Positions 46,175-55,332 of a DNA stretch of 64,000 nt are shown here, one piece after another. The position numbers and the translations under genes were made by a program. The notes below the pieces were generated by a model that was not told where the DNA came from, did no database searches, and saw nothing but the letters and a program-made list of their open reading frames with translations. This DNA comes from Dyadobacter sp. CY312 (GTDB lineage: Bacteria; Bacteroidota; Bacteroidia; Cytophagales; Spirosomataceae). How positions within the stretch are numbered: the stretch's first letter is position 1; every line of letters begins with the position of its first letter. Location of the stretch: assembly GCF_021390535.1 (NCBI RefSeq), contig NZ_JAJUXG010000029.1, forward strand, positions 1-64,000. Direction: 5' to 3'.

Positions 46175-46989
46175 ATATTTTAGAAAAAATTGTTGCCCGT
46201 AAAAGGGAAGAAATAGCAGAAGCAAAAAAGGTAAGGACAATTTCCGACCTGGAAAAAGAGCCATTATTTGCTCGTAAAACCGTTTCTCTTGCTGCTTCAC
46301 TAAAAGCTGCTGACAAACCTAAGATCATCTCCGAATTCAAAAGAAAGTCTCCTTCCAAGGGTATTATCAATGATTCTGTCGATCCCGCTTTGGTAACCGC
46401 CTCTTATGTACAGGCCGATGCCGCGGCACTTTCTGTACTTACAGACGTCGATTTTTTTGGTGGCTCCTTTGATGATTTTGCAAAAGCACGTGAAGCCAAT
46501 CCGCACATTCCTATGCTGCGAAAAGATTTTATGGTTGACCCGTATCAGCTTTATGAAGCAAAAGCAATTGGTGCAGACGTGATCCTGCTTATTGCAGCCT
46601 GTCTTACTCCTGAAGAGGTAAAATCATTGAGTGAAAAAGCGCACGAACTCGGACTTGAAGTTTTACTGGAAGTACACAATGCAGAAGAATTGAAAGAAAG
46701 TCTATGTGAAAGCGTTGATATAGTTGGAGTTAATAACAGGAACCTGAAAACGTTTGAAACGTCTATCGAAACTTCCGTCGCGTTAAGTGAACAGATCCCT
46801 GATTCTTTTGTTAAGATATCAGAAAGCGGGTTAAAAGATGCTGAAACAATTAATCGTCTGTTTCAGCATGGTTACAAAGGTTTTTTAATTGGCGAAACAT
46901 TTATGAAAACAGTAAATCCGGGAGCCGCACTTGCAGATTTACAAAATGATCTATCTCAGTTTAGTAATCCAAACCCACTGGTTCTATGA
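46171..46989 (+). CDS. trpC: Indole-3-glycerol phosphate synthase
   Basis: Closes the indole ring from carboxyphenylamino-deoxyribulose phosphate. A 272-residue (beta/alpha)8 barrel with 'ISEFKRKSPSKGIIN' (catalytic Lys), 'LRKDFMVDPYQLYEAKA', 'LLEVHNAEEL', 'GVNNRNLKTFETS' and 'ISESGL'. It overlaps the hydrolase gene upstream and trpF downstream by 4 bp each. It is a separate polypeptide from TrpF, unlike the enterobacterial fusion. Confidence 0.97.
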   Translation: MNILEKIVARKREEIAEAKKVRTISDLEKEPLFARKTVSLAASLKAADKPKIISEFKRKSPSKGIINDSVDPALVTASYVQADAAALSVLTDVDFFGGSFDDFAKAREANPHIPMLRKDFMVDPYQLYEAKAIGADVILLIAACLTPEEVKSLSEKAHELGLEVLLEVHNAEELKESLCESVDIVGVNNRNLKTFETSIETSVALSEQIPDSFVKISESGLKDAETINRLFQHGYKGFLIGETFMKTVNPGAALADLQNDLSQFSNPNPLVL

Positions 46990-47636
46990 AAATAAAAGTT
47001 TGCGGAATGCGCCAGCAAGGCAACATTGAAGAATTAGTGACACTAAGGCCTAATTTTATCGGGTTTATTTTCTACGAAAAATCACCCCGCTTTGCCGGAG
47101 AAGAATTGAATGAAGAGTATATCAAAACAATTCCCAATGACATTAAAAAAGTAGGTGTATTCGTAAACGCCAACCCAGGATATATACTGGACATGGTTAA
47201 AAAATACAATCTGCAATATGCTCAGCTGCATGGCAACGAAATGCCTGATATTTGCAGAAGTCTGCGTCAGAAGGGTGTAAGTATCATCAAGGCTTTTTCG
47301 ATTGATGAAAATTTCAACTTCGCTATGCTGAACAATTACAAATCTGTTTGTGACTTGTTTTTGTTTGATACCAAAGGAGATCAGCCTGGGGGCAATGGCA
47401 TGCCATTTGATTGGAAGTTGCTTAGCAAATACGATAATGAAAAGCCATTTTTCCTAAGTGGTGGTATCGGTCTTGATAACATTGATGACATCATAGCCCT
47501 ATCAAAAAAACTCCCGATTTACGGCATTGATGTAAATAGCAAATTTGAAGTTGAGCCAGGTTTAAAAGACATACCAAAGCTTGAAGAATTGTTCGGTTTG
47601 GTGAGAGTACAAGAGCAGGAGGAAGCAGAAGTTTAA
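46986..47636 (+). CDS. trpF: Phosphoribosylanthranilate isomerase
   Basis: Amadori rearrangement of phosphoribosylanthranilate. A 216-residue barrel starting 'MKIKVCGMRQQGNIEEL' with the catalytic Cys near residue 6, then 'GFIFYEKSPRF', 'VGVFVNANPGYI', 'LHGNE', the general acid Asp region 'LFDTKGDQPGGNG' and 'FFLSGGIGLDNI'. Its end is 9 bp before trpB. Start overlaps trpC by ATGA. Confidence 0.97.
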   Translation: MKIKVCGMRQQGNIEELVTLRPNFIGFIFYEKSPRFAGEELNEEYIKTIPNDIKKVGVFVNANPGYILDMVKKYNLQYAQLHGNEMPDICRSLRQKGVSIIKAFSIDENFNFAMLNNYKSVCDLFLFDTKGDQPGGNGMPFDWKLLSKYDNEKPFFLSGGIGLDNIDDIIALSKKLPIYGIDVNSKFEVEPGLKDIPKLEELFGLVRVQEQEEAEV

Positions 47637-47645
47637 AAACATAAA

Positions 47646-48845
47646 ATGGAAGCAGTAGCAGAAAAAAACTCGTTTCAGGTTAACAACCGCGGATATTACG
47701 GAACATTTGGAGGTGCATTCATTCCTGAAATGCTGTATCCAAACGTTGAAGAATTGCGTGAAAACTATCTTCAGATTATCGCGGAGCCTGCATTTCAAAA
47801 AGAGTACAACGATCTTCTTCGTAATTACGTGGGAAGGCCAACTCCGCTTTACAGAGCAAACAGGCTTTCTGAAAAATATAAAACCAATGTTTTCCTGAAA
47901 AGGGAAGATTTGTGCCACACCGGAGCGCACAAGGTGAACAATACCATCGGGCAGATATTACTTGCCAAAAGGCTTGGAAAACAGCGCGTGGTGGCAGAAA
48001 CCGGTGCAGGACAACACGGAGTGGCTACCGCAACTGTATGTGCCCTGATGAACATTGAATGCATTGTGTATATGGGCGAGCTGGATATCGAACGCCAGGC
48101 TCCCAATGTAGCTCGTATGAAAATGCTCGGCGCCGAAGTACGTGCAGCAACCTGTGGATCAAAAACGCTGAAAGATGCTACGAACGAAGCTATGCGTCAC
48201 TGGATTAACAACCCGATTGATACGCATTACATCATCGGATCTGTGGTAGGACCGCATCCTTACCCGGATATGGTTGCTCGTTTTCAATCCATTATTTCGG
48301 AAGAAATGCGCTGGCAGTTGAAAGAGCAAACTGGTAGCGAAACACCGGATTACGTGGTTGCTTGCGTTGGCGGCGGAAGTAATGCAGCGGGAGCATTTTA
48401 TCATTTTTTAGATGATGAAAACGTTAAACTCGTGGCAGTGGAAGCAGCTGGTCAGGGTGTTAATTCCGGTCATTCGGCAGCTACAACAGCTTTGGGTAAA
48501 CCAGGTGTTTTACACGGAAGCCGCACCATATTGATGCAAACAGAAGATGGACAGGTAACTGAGCCATATTCTATTTCAGCTGGTCTGGATTATCCCGGCA
48601 TTGGTCCGCAGCATGCTTATTTGTACGACAGCGGACGTGGGACTTTCCTTTCTGCAACAGATGAGGAATCTGTACAGGCGGCTTTTGAACTGACGCGCCT
48701 TGAAGGTATCATCCCTGCTTTGGAATCGTCTCATGCGCTGGCTGTTTTAGGACGTCTGGGAGCTTCTGAGAATGAAACCGTAGTCTTGAATCTTTCCGGT
48801 CGAGGAGATAAGGACATGGCCACTTACATGAAATATATTGATTGA
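47646..48845 (+). CDS. trpB: Tryptophan synthase beta subunit
   Basis: PLP enzyme joining indole and serine to tryptophan, working as an alpha2beta2 complex with TrpA. A 399-residue TrpB1 type: 'GYYGTFGGAFIPEMLYP' at the start, the PLP Lys in 'CHTGAHKVNNTIGQ' (about 90-100), 'ETGAGQHGVATAT', the phosphate-binding 'GGGSNAAG' and 'IPALESSHALA'. TrpA is not next: a small ORF and a Dabb gene separate them. Confidence 0.98.
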   Translation: MEAVAEKNSFQVNNRGYYGTFGGAFIPEMLYPNVEELRENYLQIIAEPAFQKEYNDLLRNYVGRPTPLYRANRLSEKYKTNVFLKREDLCHTGAHKVNNTIGQILLAKRLGKQRVVAETGAGQHGVATATVCALMNIECIVYMGELDIERQAPNVARMKMLGAEVRAATCGSKTLKDATNEAMRHWINNPIDTHYIIGSVVGPHPYPDMVARFQSIISEEMRWQLKEQTGSETPDYVVACVGGGSNAAGAFYHFLDDENVKLVAVEAAGQGVNSGHSAATTALGKPGVLHGSRTILMQTEDGQVTEPYSISAGLDYPGIGPQHAYLYDSGRGTFLSATDEESVQAAFELTRLEGIIPALESSHALAVLGRLGASENETVVLNLSGRGDKDMATYMKYID

Positions 48846-48866
48846 TCACATATAAACGATTACCGC

Positions 48867-49067
48867 ATGGCCACACTAACATTACCTGAGGTATTTGATG
48901 TCCGCCTTAAAATTCAGGAATTGGAAGCAAAAGTAAATTCTGGTGAGCTATCGCTTTTTGAAAGATGCGACATGGAGGATGAAATTCTTGAACTGAAGGA
49001 AAAACTGGGTGAATTTGACCGTTTGAAATTCAGTGATGAAGGTGAATGTCTCAATTGCTCCGCCTAG
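48867..49067 (+). CDS. Small hypothetical protein between trpB and trpA
   Basis: A 66-residue, Glu/Leu-rich, probably helical protein with a C-terminal CxxC pair (ECLNCSA). It begins 21 bp after trpB and ends 44 bp before the Dabb gene, in the same direction. Codon choice and spacing look real, but I do not recognise a family. The acidic helical make-up would suit a small binding protein. Confidence 0.55.
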   Translation: MATLTLPEVFDVRLKIQELEAKVNSGELSLFERCDMEDEILELKEKLGEFDRLKFSDEGECLNCSA

Positions 49068-49111
49068 TATCAAAACCACATTTCTTTTAAACCATAATCC
49101 TTACCTACAGC

Positions 49112-49501
49112 ATGAGAATAAAAATGCTTTTCCTTGCCGGCCTTGTTCTGATGGGCTCAATGGCTTTTGTTTCACCTAAAAATACGCCCCCAAAGAAAAT
49201 GTTACGCCACGTTGTTTTATTTAAGTTTAAAGATTCAGCTACGCCTGCACAGGTAAAAGAAGTGGAAGATGCTTTCCGCGCGCTTCCTTCCAAAATTAAA
49301 GAAGTGAAAGGATTTGAATGGGGCAACGAAAATAGCCCGGAAGGACTGTCTCAAGGCTTTACACACATTTTCTTTGTGACTTTTAACAGTGAAGAAGATC
49401 GCGCTGTGTATCTGCCTCATCCTGAACACAAAGCATTTGTAAAGGTACTTGAACCCCATTTGGATAAAGTATTGGTTGTTGATTACTGGACTAAAGAATG
49501 A
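49112..49501 (+). CDS. Exported Dabb-family (stress-responsive alpha/beta barrel) protein
   Basis: A 129-residue protein with a short signal peptide (MKMLFLAGLVLMGSMAFVSP-like) and a Dabb domain: 'MLRHVVLFKFKDSATPAQV' with the conserved His-Val-Val, 'SQGFTHIFFVTFNSEEDRAVY' split by the usual loop, and 'HPEHKAFVKVLEPHLDKVLVVDY'. Dabb domains form dimeric ferredoxin-like barrels, sometimes enzymatic. Its stop overlaps trpA by ATGA, so the two are translationally coupled. Confidence 0.85.
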   Translation: MRIKMLFLAGLVLMGSMAFVSPKNTPPKKMLRHVVLFKFKDSATPAQVKEVEDAFRALPSKIKEVKGFEWGNENSPEGLSQGFTHIFFVTFNSEEDRAVYLPHPEHKAFVKVLEPHLDKVLVVDYWTKE

Positions 49502-50301
49502 ACCGGATAACAAGTCTTTTTAAAAATAAAACGAGTGACGAAGGCCTGCTCAATGTGTATTTCACAGCAGGGTTTCCGAAGCTTAATGATACCCTTAACG
49601 TGCTTACTGCGCTTCAGGAAGGCGGTGCCGACCTTGTAGAAATTGGCATGCCTTACTCGGATCCTGTTGCAGATGGCGAAACCATTCAGAAAAGCAATGA
49701 CCAGGCTCTTGAAAATGGCATGACAGTGCGTATTCTTTTTGATCAGCTTAAAGACATGCGTAATACCATTCATGTGCCTGTTTTACTGATGGGTTACGTG
49801 AATCCGGTACTCCAATATGGTATCGAAAATTTCTGTAAAAAGTGTGCAGAGGTGGGTGTAGACGGTCTTATTTTGCCTGATATGCCTATGGATGTATATG
49901 AAACAGAGTACAAGCAAATTTTTGATACCTACGGCATTCTTAACATTTTTCTGGTTACGCCGCAAACTTCGGAAAAGCGAATCAGACAGATTGACGAGGT
50001 GAGTGAAGGTTTCATTTACACCGTATCTTCTGCAAGTGTTACAGGCTCAAAAAGTGGTGTTAGCGGAGATATGGAATCCTATTTCAATCGCTTAAATGCA
50101 ATGAATCTTAAAAATCCAAGGCTGATCGGTTTTGGAATCAAAGACCATGCGACCTACAAAAAAGCATCTGACTATGCTGCTGGTGCAATTATAGGAAGTG
50201 CTTTTATACGTGTTCTGGAACAGAGTACAGACCTTTCCAATGATATAAAAACATTTGTGAGGGAGGTTAAGAACGAACCGTTGGAGGTATTATCTGCTTA
50301 G
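49498..50301 (+). CDS. trpA: Tryptophan synthase alpha subunit
   Basis: Splits indole-3-glycerol phosphate to indole and glyceraldehyde-3-phosphate. A 267-residue barrel with 'VYFTAGFPKLNDT', the catalytic Glu/Asp segment 'DLVEIGMPYSDPVADG' (about 47-62), 'LMGYVNPVLQYG', 'GLILPDMPMDVYE' and 'SSASVTGSKSGVS'. It is the last gene of the operon, followed by a terminator. Confidence 0.97.
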   Translation: MNRITSLFKNKTSDEGLLNVYFTAGFPKLNDTLNVLTALQEGGADLVEIGMPYSDPVADGETIQKSNDQALENGMTVRILFDQLKDMRNTIHVPVLLMGYVNPVLQYGIENFCKKCAEVGVDGLILPDMPMDVYETEYKQIFDTYGILNIFLVTPQTSEKRIRQIDEVSEGFIYTVSSASVTGSKSGVSGDMESYFNRLNAMNLKNPRLIGFGIKDHATYKKASDYAAGAIIGSAFIRVLEQSTDLSNDIKTFVREVKNEPLEVLSA

Positions 50302-50348
50302 AAATACATTTTCTTCAAAGAAAATATTCCTGGCATCAATTTTGTGAG

Positions 50349-50375
50349 AGCAACCCATCAACGGGTTGCTTTTTT
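50349..50375 (+). terminator. Terminator of the tryptophan operon
   Basis: AGCAACCC (50349-50356) pairs with GGGTTGCT (50363-50370), loop ATCAAC, followed by a T run. It is 48 bp after trpA. Confidence 0.9.
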
Positions 50376-50395
50376 CATTCAGAAACTTGATTGTT

Positions 50396-51133
50396 ATGAT
50401 TCACAAAATAACTTTTACACTTGTCTTTCTTGTTATTTCAATATCAGCGCTAGCTCAATTTACACTTGACCTGGAAGGAGGATTGGTTTTTGGTACAAAT
50501 TATAACAAGGTGAGAATACCCAATACCGGCGGAACACTTGTTAATCTGGCAAACGAACTTGAAGTTTCCCCAAAGGTCTTTTATAGATTGAGAGCGGGTT
50601 ACACCATTGCAAAAAGACACAATATATCGGTGTTATATGCTCCACTTTCCGTATCATACAATGGATCTTTTAATAGAGACATCAATTTCAATAACCTGAT
50701 TTACAATGCCAATGAACCATTGGAAGTAATTTATAAATTTAACTCGTACCGGCTGACCTACCGTTATGATTTTATTTCAACAGGCAGATGGAAAGTGGGA
50801 GCCGGCCTCACCGGAAAGATCAGAGATGCGGATGTTCGTTTCAAACAACCGGGTAAGGACACCCATTACGATGATCTTGGTTTTGTTCCTCTCGTTAATT
50901 TCTACGCAGCATACAAACCGTCTTATCATTGGTCATTCATCCTGGAAGGAGATGCACTTGCGTCTAAATTCGGGAGGGCAGAAGACATATTTGCCGGTGC
51001 CGCATATCAGATCAATTCCCGCCTTGCTGTAAAACTTGGCTACCGTGTAGTAGAAGGAGGTGCCGACGTGGACAAAATCTATAACTTCAACTGGATTAAT
51101 TACGCTTCCACTGGAGTACTGATTAACTTTTAG
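50396..51133 (+). CDS. Outer-membrane beta-barrel protein
   Basis: A 245-residue protein starting at ATG 50396, which opens a signal peptide (MIHKITFTLVFLVISISALA); the longer frame from 50366 would include the trp terminator's T tail. The mature part is strand-rich, with alternating aromatic residues and a terminal 'TGVLINF', as for small barrels. No operon partners; function unknown. Confidence 0.8.
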   Translation: MIHKITFTLVFLVISISALAQFTLDLEGGLVFGTNYNKVRIPNTGGTLVNLANELEVSPKVFYRLRAGYTIAKRHNISVLYAPLSVSYNGSFNRDINFNNLIYNANEPLEVIYKFNSYRLTYRYDFISTGRWKVGAGLTGKIRDADVRFKQPGKDTHYDDLGFVPLVNFYAAYKPSYHWSFILEGDALASKFGRAEDIFAGAAYQINSRLAVKLGYRVVEGGADVDKIYNFNWINYASTGVLINF

Positions 51134-51301
51134 TTGTATCCTGAGGTGAAAAGATCGATCATTTTAGCGAAACTGAAAACCAAATGGTGAGGTAAAAACA
51201 TAAAAATTGCTTAAATTACTTCGTTTTAAGCATGATTGGTACATCGTACTTTTTCATAAAGCTTAACGTTATAAAAGCAATCAGGATTTAGCTAAACCAC
51301 T

Positions 51302-54300
51302 ATGACACCTTTCACCCCGGCGATGGAAGGCCTGCTTCTACGAATTCAGGAATACCGTCAGAAATACTATCAGAACAAGTTAATGAAAGGCACCATATTT
51401 TCGGTGGCTTTATTGCTTACCGTATTCTTGTTTTTCAATACACTTGAATATTTCGGGAGGTTTAGCTCCACGGTTCGCGGAATGCTTTTCTTTGGTTTTC
51501 TGGCCATACTGGTGTTTTCTTTTATCCAATGGGTAATTCAGCCACTCATTCACTTAACGGGTCTTAAAAAGCCGATTTCTGACGAAGAAGCTGCTACACA
51601 GATAGGCGAATACTTCCCTGAGGTTGGAGACAAACTGGTAAATACTTTGCAACTGCGAAATCTTACCGGAACACAATCGGACTTGATAGAAGCAAGTATA
51701 CAGCAGAAATCCGGGCAGTTGCTGATCGTAAAATTCTCGGATGCGATACGCTTCAATGAAAACAAAAAGTGGCTTCGTTATGCCATTTACCCTGTTGCAG
51801 CTATTGCCGTCATCTTACTTTTCAATCCTTCATTTTTTACTTCCAGTTCTGATCGTATCATACACTTTCAGAAAAATTATACTTACGCGCCATTTTCATT
51901 TATCCTGGAAAACAAAAAACTTAAAGCATTCCGGAATGAAGACTTTGTACTGAAATTAAAACTAAAGGGCGAAGCTTTACCCCAGGCAGTGTATCTGGTG
52001 CAAAATGGAAGCCGCTTTAAGCTTAATTCAGAAGGAAACGAAAACTATTCCTATACATTCAAAAACCTTCAACGTGGAGTAGCATTCTCGTTTGATGCCG
52101 CTGGTTTTACCTCAGATGAGTACAAAATTGATGTTGTAGAAAGGCCGTCATTGCTTTCATTTGACGTAAACCTGCATTACCCGGCATATCTCAACAAACC
52201 TTCGGAGGGACTTAGCAATGTAGGTAACCTGTCGGTACCGGAAGGCACAACCATAGAGTGGAATTTCAATACCTCCTCTGCAAAATCACTTGGTATAAAG
52301 TTTGAGAACGATTCGGCGCTTTATAAAGCCAAAGAGAGTGGGGGAGACCATTTTGAAATCCGGCGGTCTGCCAGGAATTCGGCACAATACCAGGTTTTAA
52401 TGCAAAATGACGAAGCGGAAAATGCTGATAAGATCGGTTATTACATCAATGTCATACCTGATAAATCCCCGGTTTTAAACATTGAAAACTTTCAGGATAC
52501 AACGCTGTTCAATTACCTTGTTTTAGGTGGTTCTATCAGCGACGATTACGGATTTTCGCAGTTGAAACTGTTTTATTCTGTTCAGCGTGAGAAGGACAAA
52601 GCGCCTGCACCTCCGAAGGGTATCGCGATTCCATTTAACAAAACTGTGAATACACAGAGCTTTTACTTTCAGTGGTATGTAGATAGTCTCAGGCTGGCTC
52701 CTGGTGATAAAATTGAATACTATGCCCAGGTTTGGGATAATGATGGCGTAAACGGACCTAAAAGCGCACGTTCACGTTCAATCCAGTTTACCGTACCATC
52801 CAAAGAAAAGATGGAGGCTGAGCTAAAAAAATCGGAACAGGAAACGGAGAATCAGATGCAGTCGGCAATGAAAAAAGCCCAAAGCCTGCAAAAGGACCTG
52901 AATAATCTTGACAATAAACTTAAAACCAATAAAGAACTTGATTTCAAGGAGCAAAAGCAGATTGAGGAAGTACTGAAAAAACGGGAGGAACTGATGAAGG
53001 AACTCCAGGCTTTGCAGGAAAAGCATCAGAACCAGAATGAAAAGTCGAAGCAATTCAATAAACAAAGTCCAGAGTTACAATCCAAAATTGAACAGCTTCA
53101 GAAGCTGATGAATGAGCTGAACGACAAGCAAACAAACAAGCTTTACGAAGAATTGAAAAAACTTCTTGAGCAAAAGCAAAGCGAGCGGATGAACTCCATG
53201 ATGGAGAAACTCAAGAACAAAGAACATAACCTTGAAAAGGAGCTGGAAAGAACCATGAAACTTTTCAAACAAATGCAGCTTGAGCAAAAAATGGAAAACC
53301 TTACTGAAAAGCTTGACGAGCTGGCGGAAAAGGAAGATGAACTGTCTGAAAAGTCTCAGGAAAATGATAAAAATAAAGATGGCGACGATAAAAAAAGCAA
53401 GAATGAGGATATAAAAAAAGAGCAGGAAAATATTCAGAAAGAATTTGAAAAGGTAAAAGAAGAGTCGAAAGAGGTAGAAGAACTCAGTGAAGAACTCGAA
53501 CAGCCGGTAGATACTGAAAAGGAAGAGCAAAAAAGCGCTTCTGAGCAGATGGAACAAAGCAAGAAGGATTTAGACAAGCAGCAAAACAAGAAAGCCTCAG
53601 AGGCTCAAAAAAAGGCGGCTAAATCGATGAAACAAATGTCGAAGTCTATGGCGGAAGCTATGGCAGCAGCAGAAATGGAGCAGATGCAGGAAGATATGGA
53701 CGCTCTAAGGGATATTCTTGAAAATCTCATTACGCTTTCCTTCGATCAGGAAGCGCTTATGAAAGATTTTAGAGGTGTAAATCTCCAGGATCCAAGGTTC
53801 GTAAAACTGGGACAGCAGCAGCTGAAACTAAAAGATGATGCAAAGGTGGTTGAAGACAGCTTGTATGCACTGGCAAATCGTGTGGTTCAGATACAGTCTT
53901 TCATCACCCGTGAGCTTACCGACATGAAATCCTACATGGATGAAAGTGTAAAGGGAATCAAGGATCGTCAGATCAATGTGGCTACATCCAAGCAACAGTT
54001 TGCTATGACCTCCATGAATAACCTTGCACTCATGCTAAGCGACGTGTTCAAACAAATGCAGGAACAGATGGCCATGGCAATGCCTGGCGCCGGAAAAGGC
54101 AAAAAAGGAAAACAGAAGGGAGACTCGCCGGGCATGGGAGAACGTCAGGAAAAGCTCAATGGACAGATGAAACAGCTAGGGCAGGGGGGGAAAGAAGGAC
54201 AGGGAAACAACTCCGAGCAAATCGCAAGAATGGCAGCAGAGCAAGCGGCTATCAGAGAACTTGTTAAAAAGCTGGAAGAATCGCTTAAAGGGACTGAAGC

Positions 54301-54646
54301 CGGAAAACAGTTCGGAGAAGAGTTACAGGAGATTTCAGAAAAAATGGATGAAACCGAAACGGATCTGGTAAACAAAAGAATTACTCCAGAATTGATCAAA
54401 CGAAATCAGGAGATTACTACACGGTTGTTGGAATCGGAGAAAGCGATGAAGGAACAGGATGAGGACGACCAGCGCAAGGCGCACACAGCAAAACAACAAC
54501 CAAGGCAGCCACCGGCAGCCTTTGAGAAATACATCAGAGAAAAAGAAAAGCAAACCGAATTACTTCGCACCATCCCACCGACATTCTCGCCATTCTATAA
54601 GCGGGAAGTCGATACTTACTTCAAAAAGTATCAGGCTAAAAACTAA
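51302..54646 (+). CDS. DUF4175-type membrane-anchored coiled-coil protein
   Basis: A 1114-residue protein. Three hydrophobic segments (about 30-50, 58-80 and 160-180) give way to a periplasmic-looking beta-domain stretch (about 190-500), then very long Glu/Lys/Gln-rich coiled coils (about 510-820) and a Met/Gln-rich region with low-complexity 'GKGKKGKQKG'. The architecture matches DUF4175-family proteins of Bacteroidota and proteobacteria. It is found upstream of ybeY and mnmG, as in other members of the phylum. The function is unknown; a cell-envelope structural role is inferred. Confidence 0.82.
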   Translation: MTPFTPAMEGLLLRIQEYRQKYYQNKLMKGTIFSVALLLTVFLFFNTLEYFGRFSSTVRGMLFFGFLAILVFSFIQWVIQPLIHLTGLKKPISDEEAATQIGEYFPEVGDKLVNTLQLRNLTGTQSDLIEASIQQKSGQLLIVKFSDAIRFNENKKWLRYAIYPVAAIAVILLFNPSFFTSSSDRIIHFQKNYTYAPFSFILENKKLKAFRNEDFVLKLKLKGEALPQAVYLVQNGSRFKLNSEGNENYSYTFKNLQRGVAFSFDAAGFTSDEYKIDVVERPSLLSFDVNLHYPAYLNKPSEGLSNVGNLSVPEGTTIEWNFNTSSAKSLGIKFENDSALYKAKESGGDHFEIRRSARNSAQYQVLMQNDEAENADKIGYYINVIPDKSPVLNIENFQDTTLFNYLVLGGSISDDYGFSQLKLFYSVQREKDKAPAPPKGIAIPFNKTVNTQSFYFQWYVDSLRLAPGDKIEYYAQVWDNDGVNGPKSARSRSIQFTVPSKEKMEAELKKSEQETENQMQSAMKKAQSLQKDLNNLDNKLKTNKELDFKEQKQIEEVLKKREELMKELQALQEKHQNQNEKSKQFNKQSPELQSKIEQLQKLMNELNDKQTNKLYEELKKLLEQKQSERMNSMMEKLKNKEHNLEKELERTMKLFKQMQLEQKMENLTEKLDELAEKEDELSEKSQENDKNKDGDDKKSKNEDIKKEQENIQKEFEKVKEESKEVEELSEELEQPVDTEKEEQKSASEQMEQSKKDLDKQQNKKASEAQKKAAKSMKQMSKSMAEAMAAAEMEQMQEDMDALRDILENLITLSFDQEALMKDFRGVNLQDPRFVKLGQQQLKLKDDAKVVEDSLYALANRVVQIQSFITRELTDMKSYMDESVKGIKDRQINVATSKQQFAMTSMNNLALMLSDVFKQMQEQMAMAMPGAGKGKKGKQKGDSPGMGERQEKLNGQMKQLGQGGKEGQGNNSEQIARMAAEQAAIRELVKKLEESLKGTEAGKQFGEELQEISEKMDETETDLVNKRITPELIKRNQEITTRLLESEKAMKEQDEDDQRKAHTAKQQPRQPPAAFEKYIREKEKQTELLRTIPPTFSPFYKREVDTYFKKYQAKN

Positions 54647-54650
54647 TTCT

Positions 54651-54692
54651 CTGCTTCAACGTTAAATAAACTTAATGTTGAAGCAGGTTTTT
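54651..54692 (+). terminator. Terminator after the DUF4175-type gene
   Basis: CTGCTTCAACGTT (54651-54663) pairs with 54674-54686, one G-U wobble, followed by GTTTTT. Confidence 0.85.
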
Positions 54693-54734
54693 GTACACTG
54701 ATTAACTTGCATAAACTCTTACCGAAAAGACCTG

Positions 54735-54767
54735 TTGGATATCTTATTCAGATACTTAGTATCTTTG
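54735..54767 (+). promoter_or_regulatory. Promoter of ybeY-mnmG
   Basis: TTG (54735-54737), 22 bp, then TATCTTTG (54760-54767): a full match to the Bacteroidota promoter, 83 bp before ybeY. Confidence 0.75.
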
Positions 54768-54850
54768 CGGGTTATTTACAACGCTGAACATAAATATTGC
54801 CTAAACAATCTTTATGTATCTATTGGTTACATAATTATTATCATTGAAGT

Positions 54851-55264
54851 ATGCTCAAGTTCTTCCCTGAGGAAATCGATTTTAAGGTTCCACAATCTTT
54901 AAAAACGTCGAAATGGATTAAAACTATCTCACAATCAGAAGGTTACAAAGTTGGAGATCTTAATTATATCTTTTGTTCGGACGATTATTTACTGGAAATC
55001 AATCGCCAATACCTGGAACACGATTACTATACTGACATTATCACGTTCGATAATAGCGAAGAAGAAGGTAAACTTGAAGGAGATATTTATGTTAGTGTAG
55101 ATAGAGTTAAGGACAATGCAGAAAGCTTAAACGTACCTTTTGACACAGAATTGCGTCGTGTTTTGATACACGGCTTGCTGCATTTGATTGGTTTTGAAGA
55201 TTCGGATGACGAGTTAAAAAAACAAATGAGGGCTAAGGAAGATGAATGTCTTCTCTTATTTTAA
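54851..55264 (+). CDS. ybeY: Endoribonuclease YbeY, rRNA maturation factor
   Basis: A 137-residue metal-dependent RNase involved in 16S rRNA 3'-end maturation and ribosome quality control. The metal site is 'LIHGLLHLIGFEDSD' (about 112-126): the two His of HxxxH are present, but the third ligand of the usual 'GYDH' is replaced by Glu/Asp residues, a substitution also found in other Bacteroidota YbeY. 'YYTDIITFDNSEEEG' (about 58-72) is the upstream signature. Confidence 0.93.
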   Translation: MLKFFPEEIDFKVPQSLKTSKWIKTISQSEGYKVGDLNYIFCSDDYLLEINRQYLEHDYYTDIITFDNSEEEGKLEGDIYVSVDRVKDNAESLNVPFDTELRRVLIHGLLHLIGFEDSDDELKKQMRAKEDECLLLF

Positions 55265-55267
55265 AAT

Positions 55268-55313
55268 ATTTCCACGTGGAACACTTTAATTAAAGTACTT
55301 CAACGTGGTTCAC
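55268..55313. promoter_or_regulatory. parS-like ParB-binding site
   Basis: The 12-bp palindrome TTCCACGTGGAA (55270-55281), within ATTTCCACGTGGAACA (55268-55283), matches 14 of 16 positions of the conserved parS consensus TGTTYCACGTGRAACA. A degenerate second site centred at 55304/55305 matches 11 of 16, with 29 bp between the centres. Between them lies ACTTTAATTAAAGT, itself a perfect palindrome. It sits 50 bp before mnmG and 4.5 kb from oriC, where parS sites usually cluster. No parA or parB gene is in the window. Confidence 0.6.
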
Positions 55314-55332
55314 AGAGAATAAAGATCAAATT

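Noticed and set aside
53075-53557. A long Phe/Leu-rich frame opposite the DUF4175-type gene
   Set aside because: It is the complement of a Glu/Lys-rich coiled-coil stretch, which produces a false hydrophobic frame; no start or promoter.
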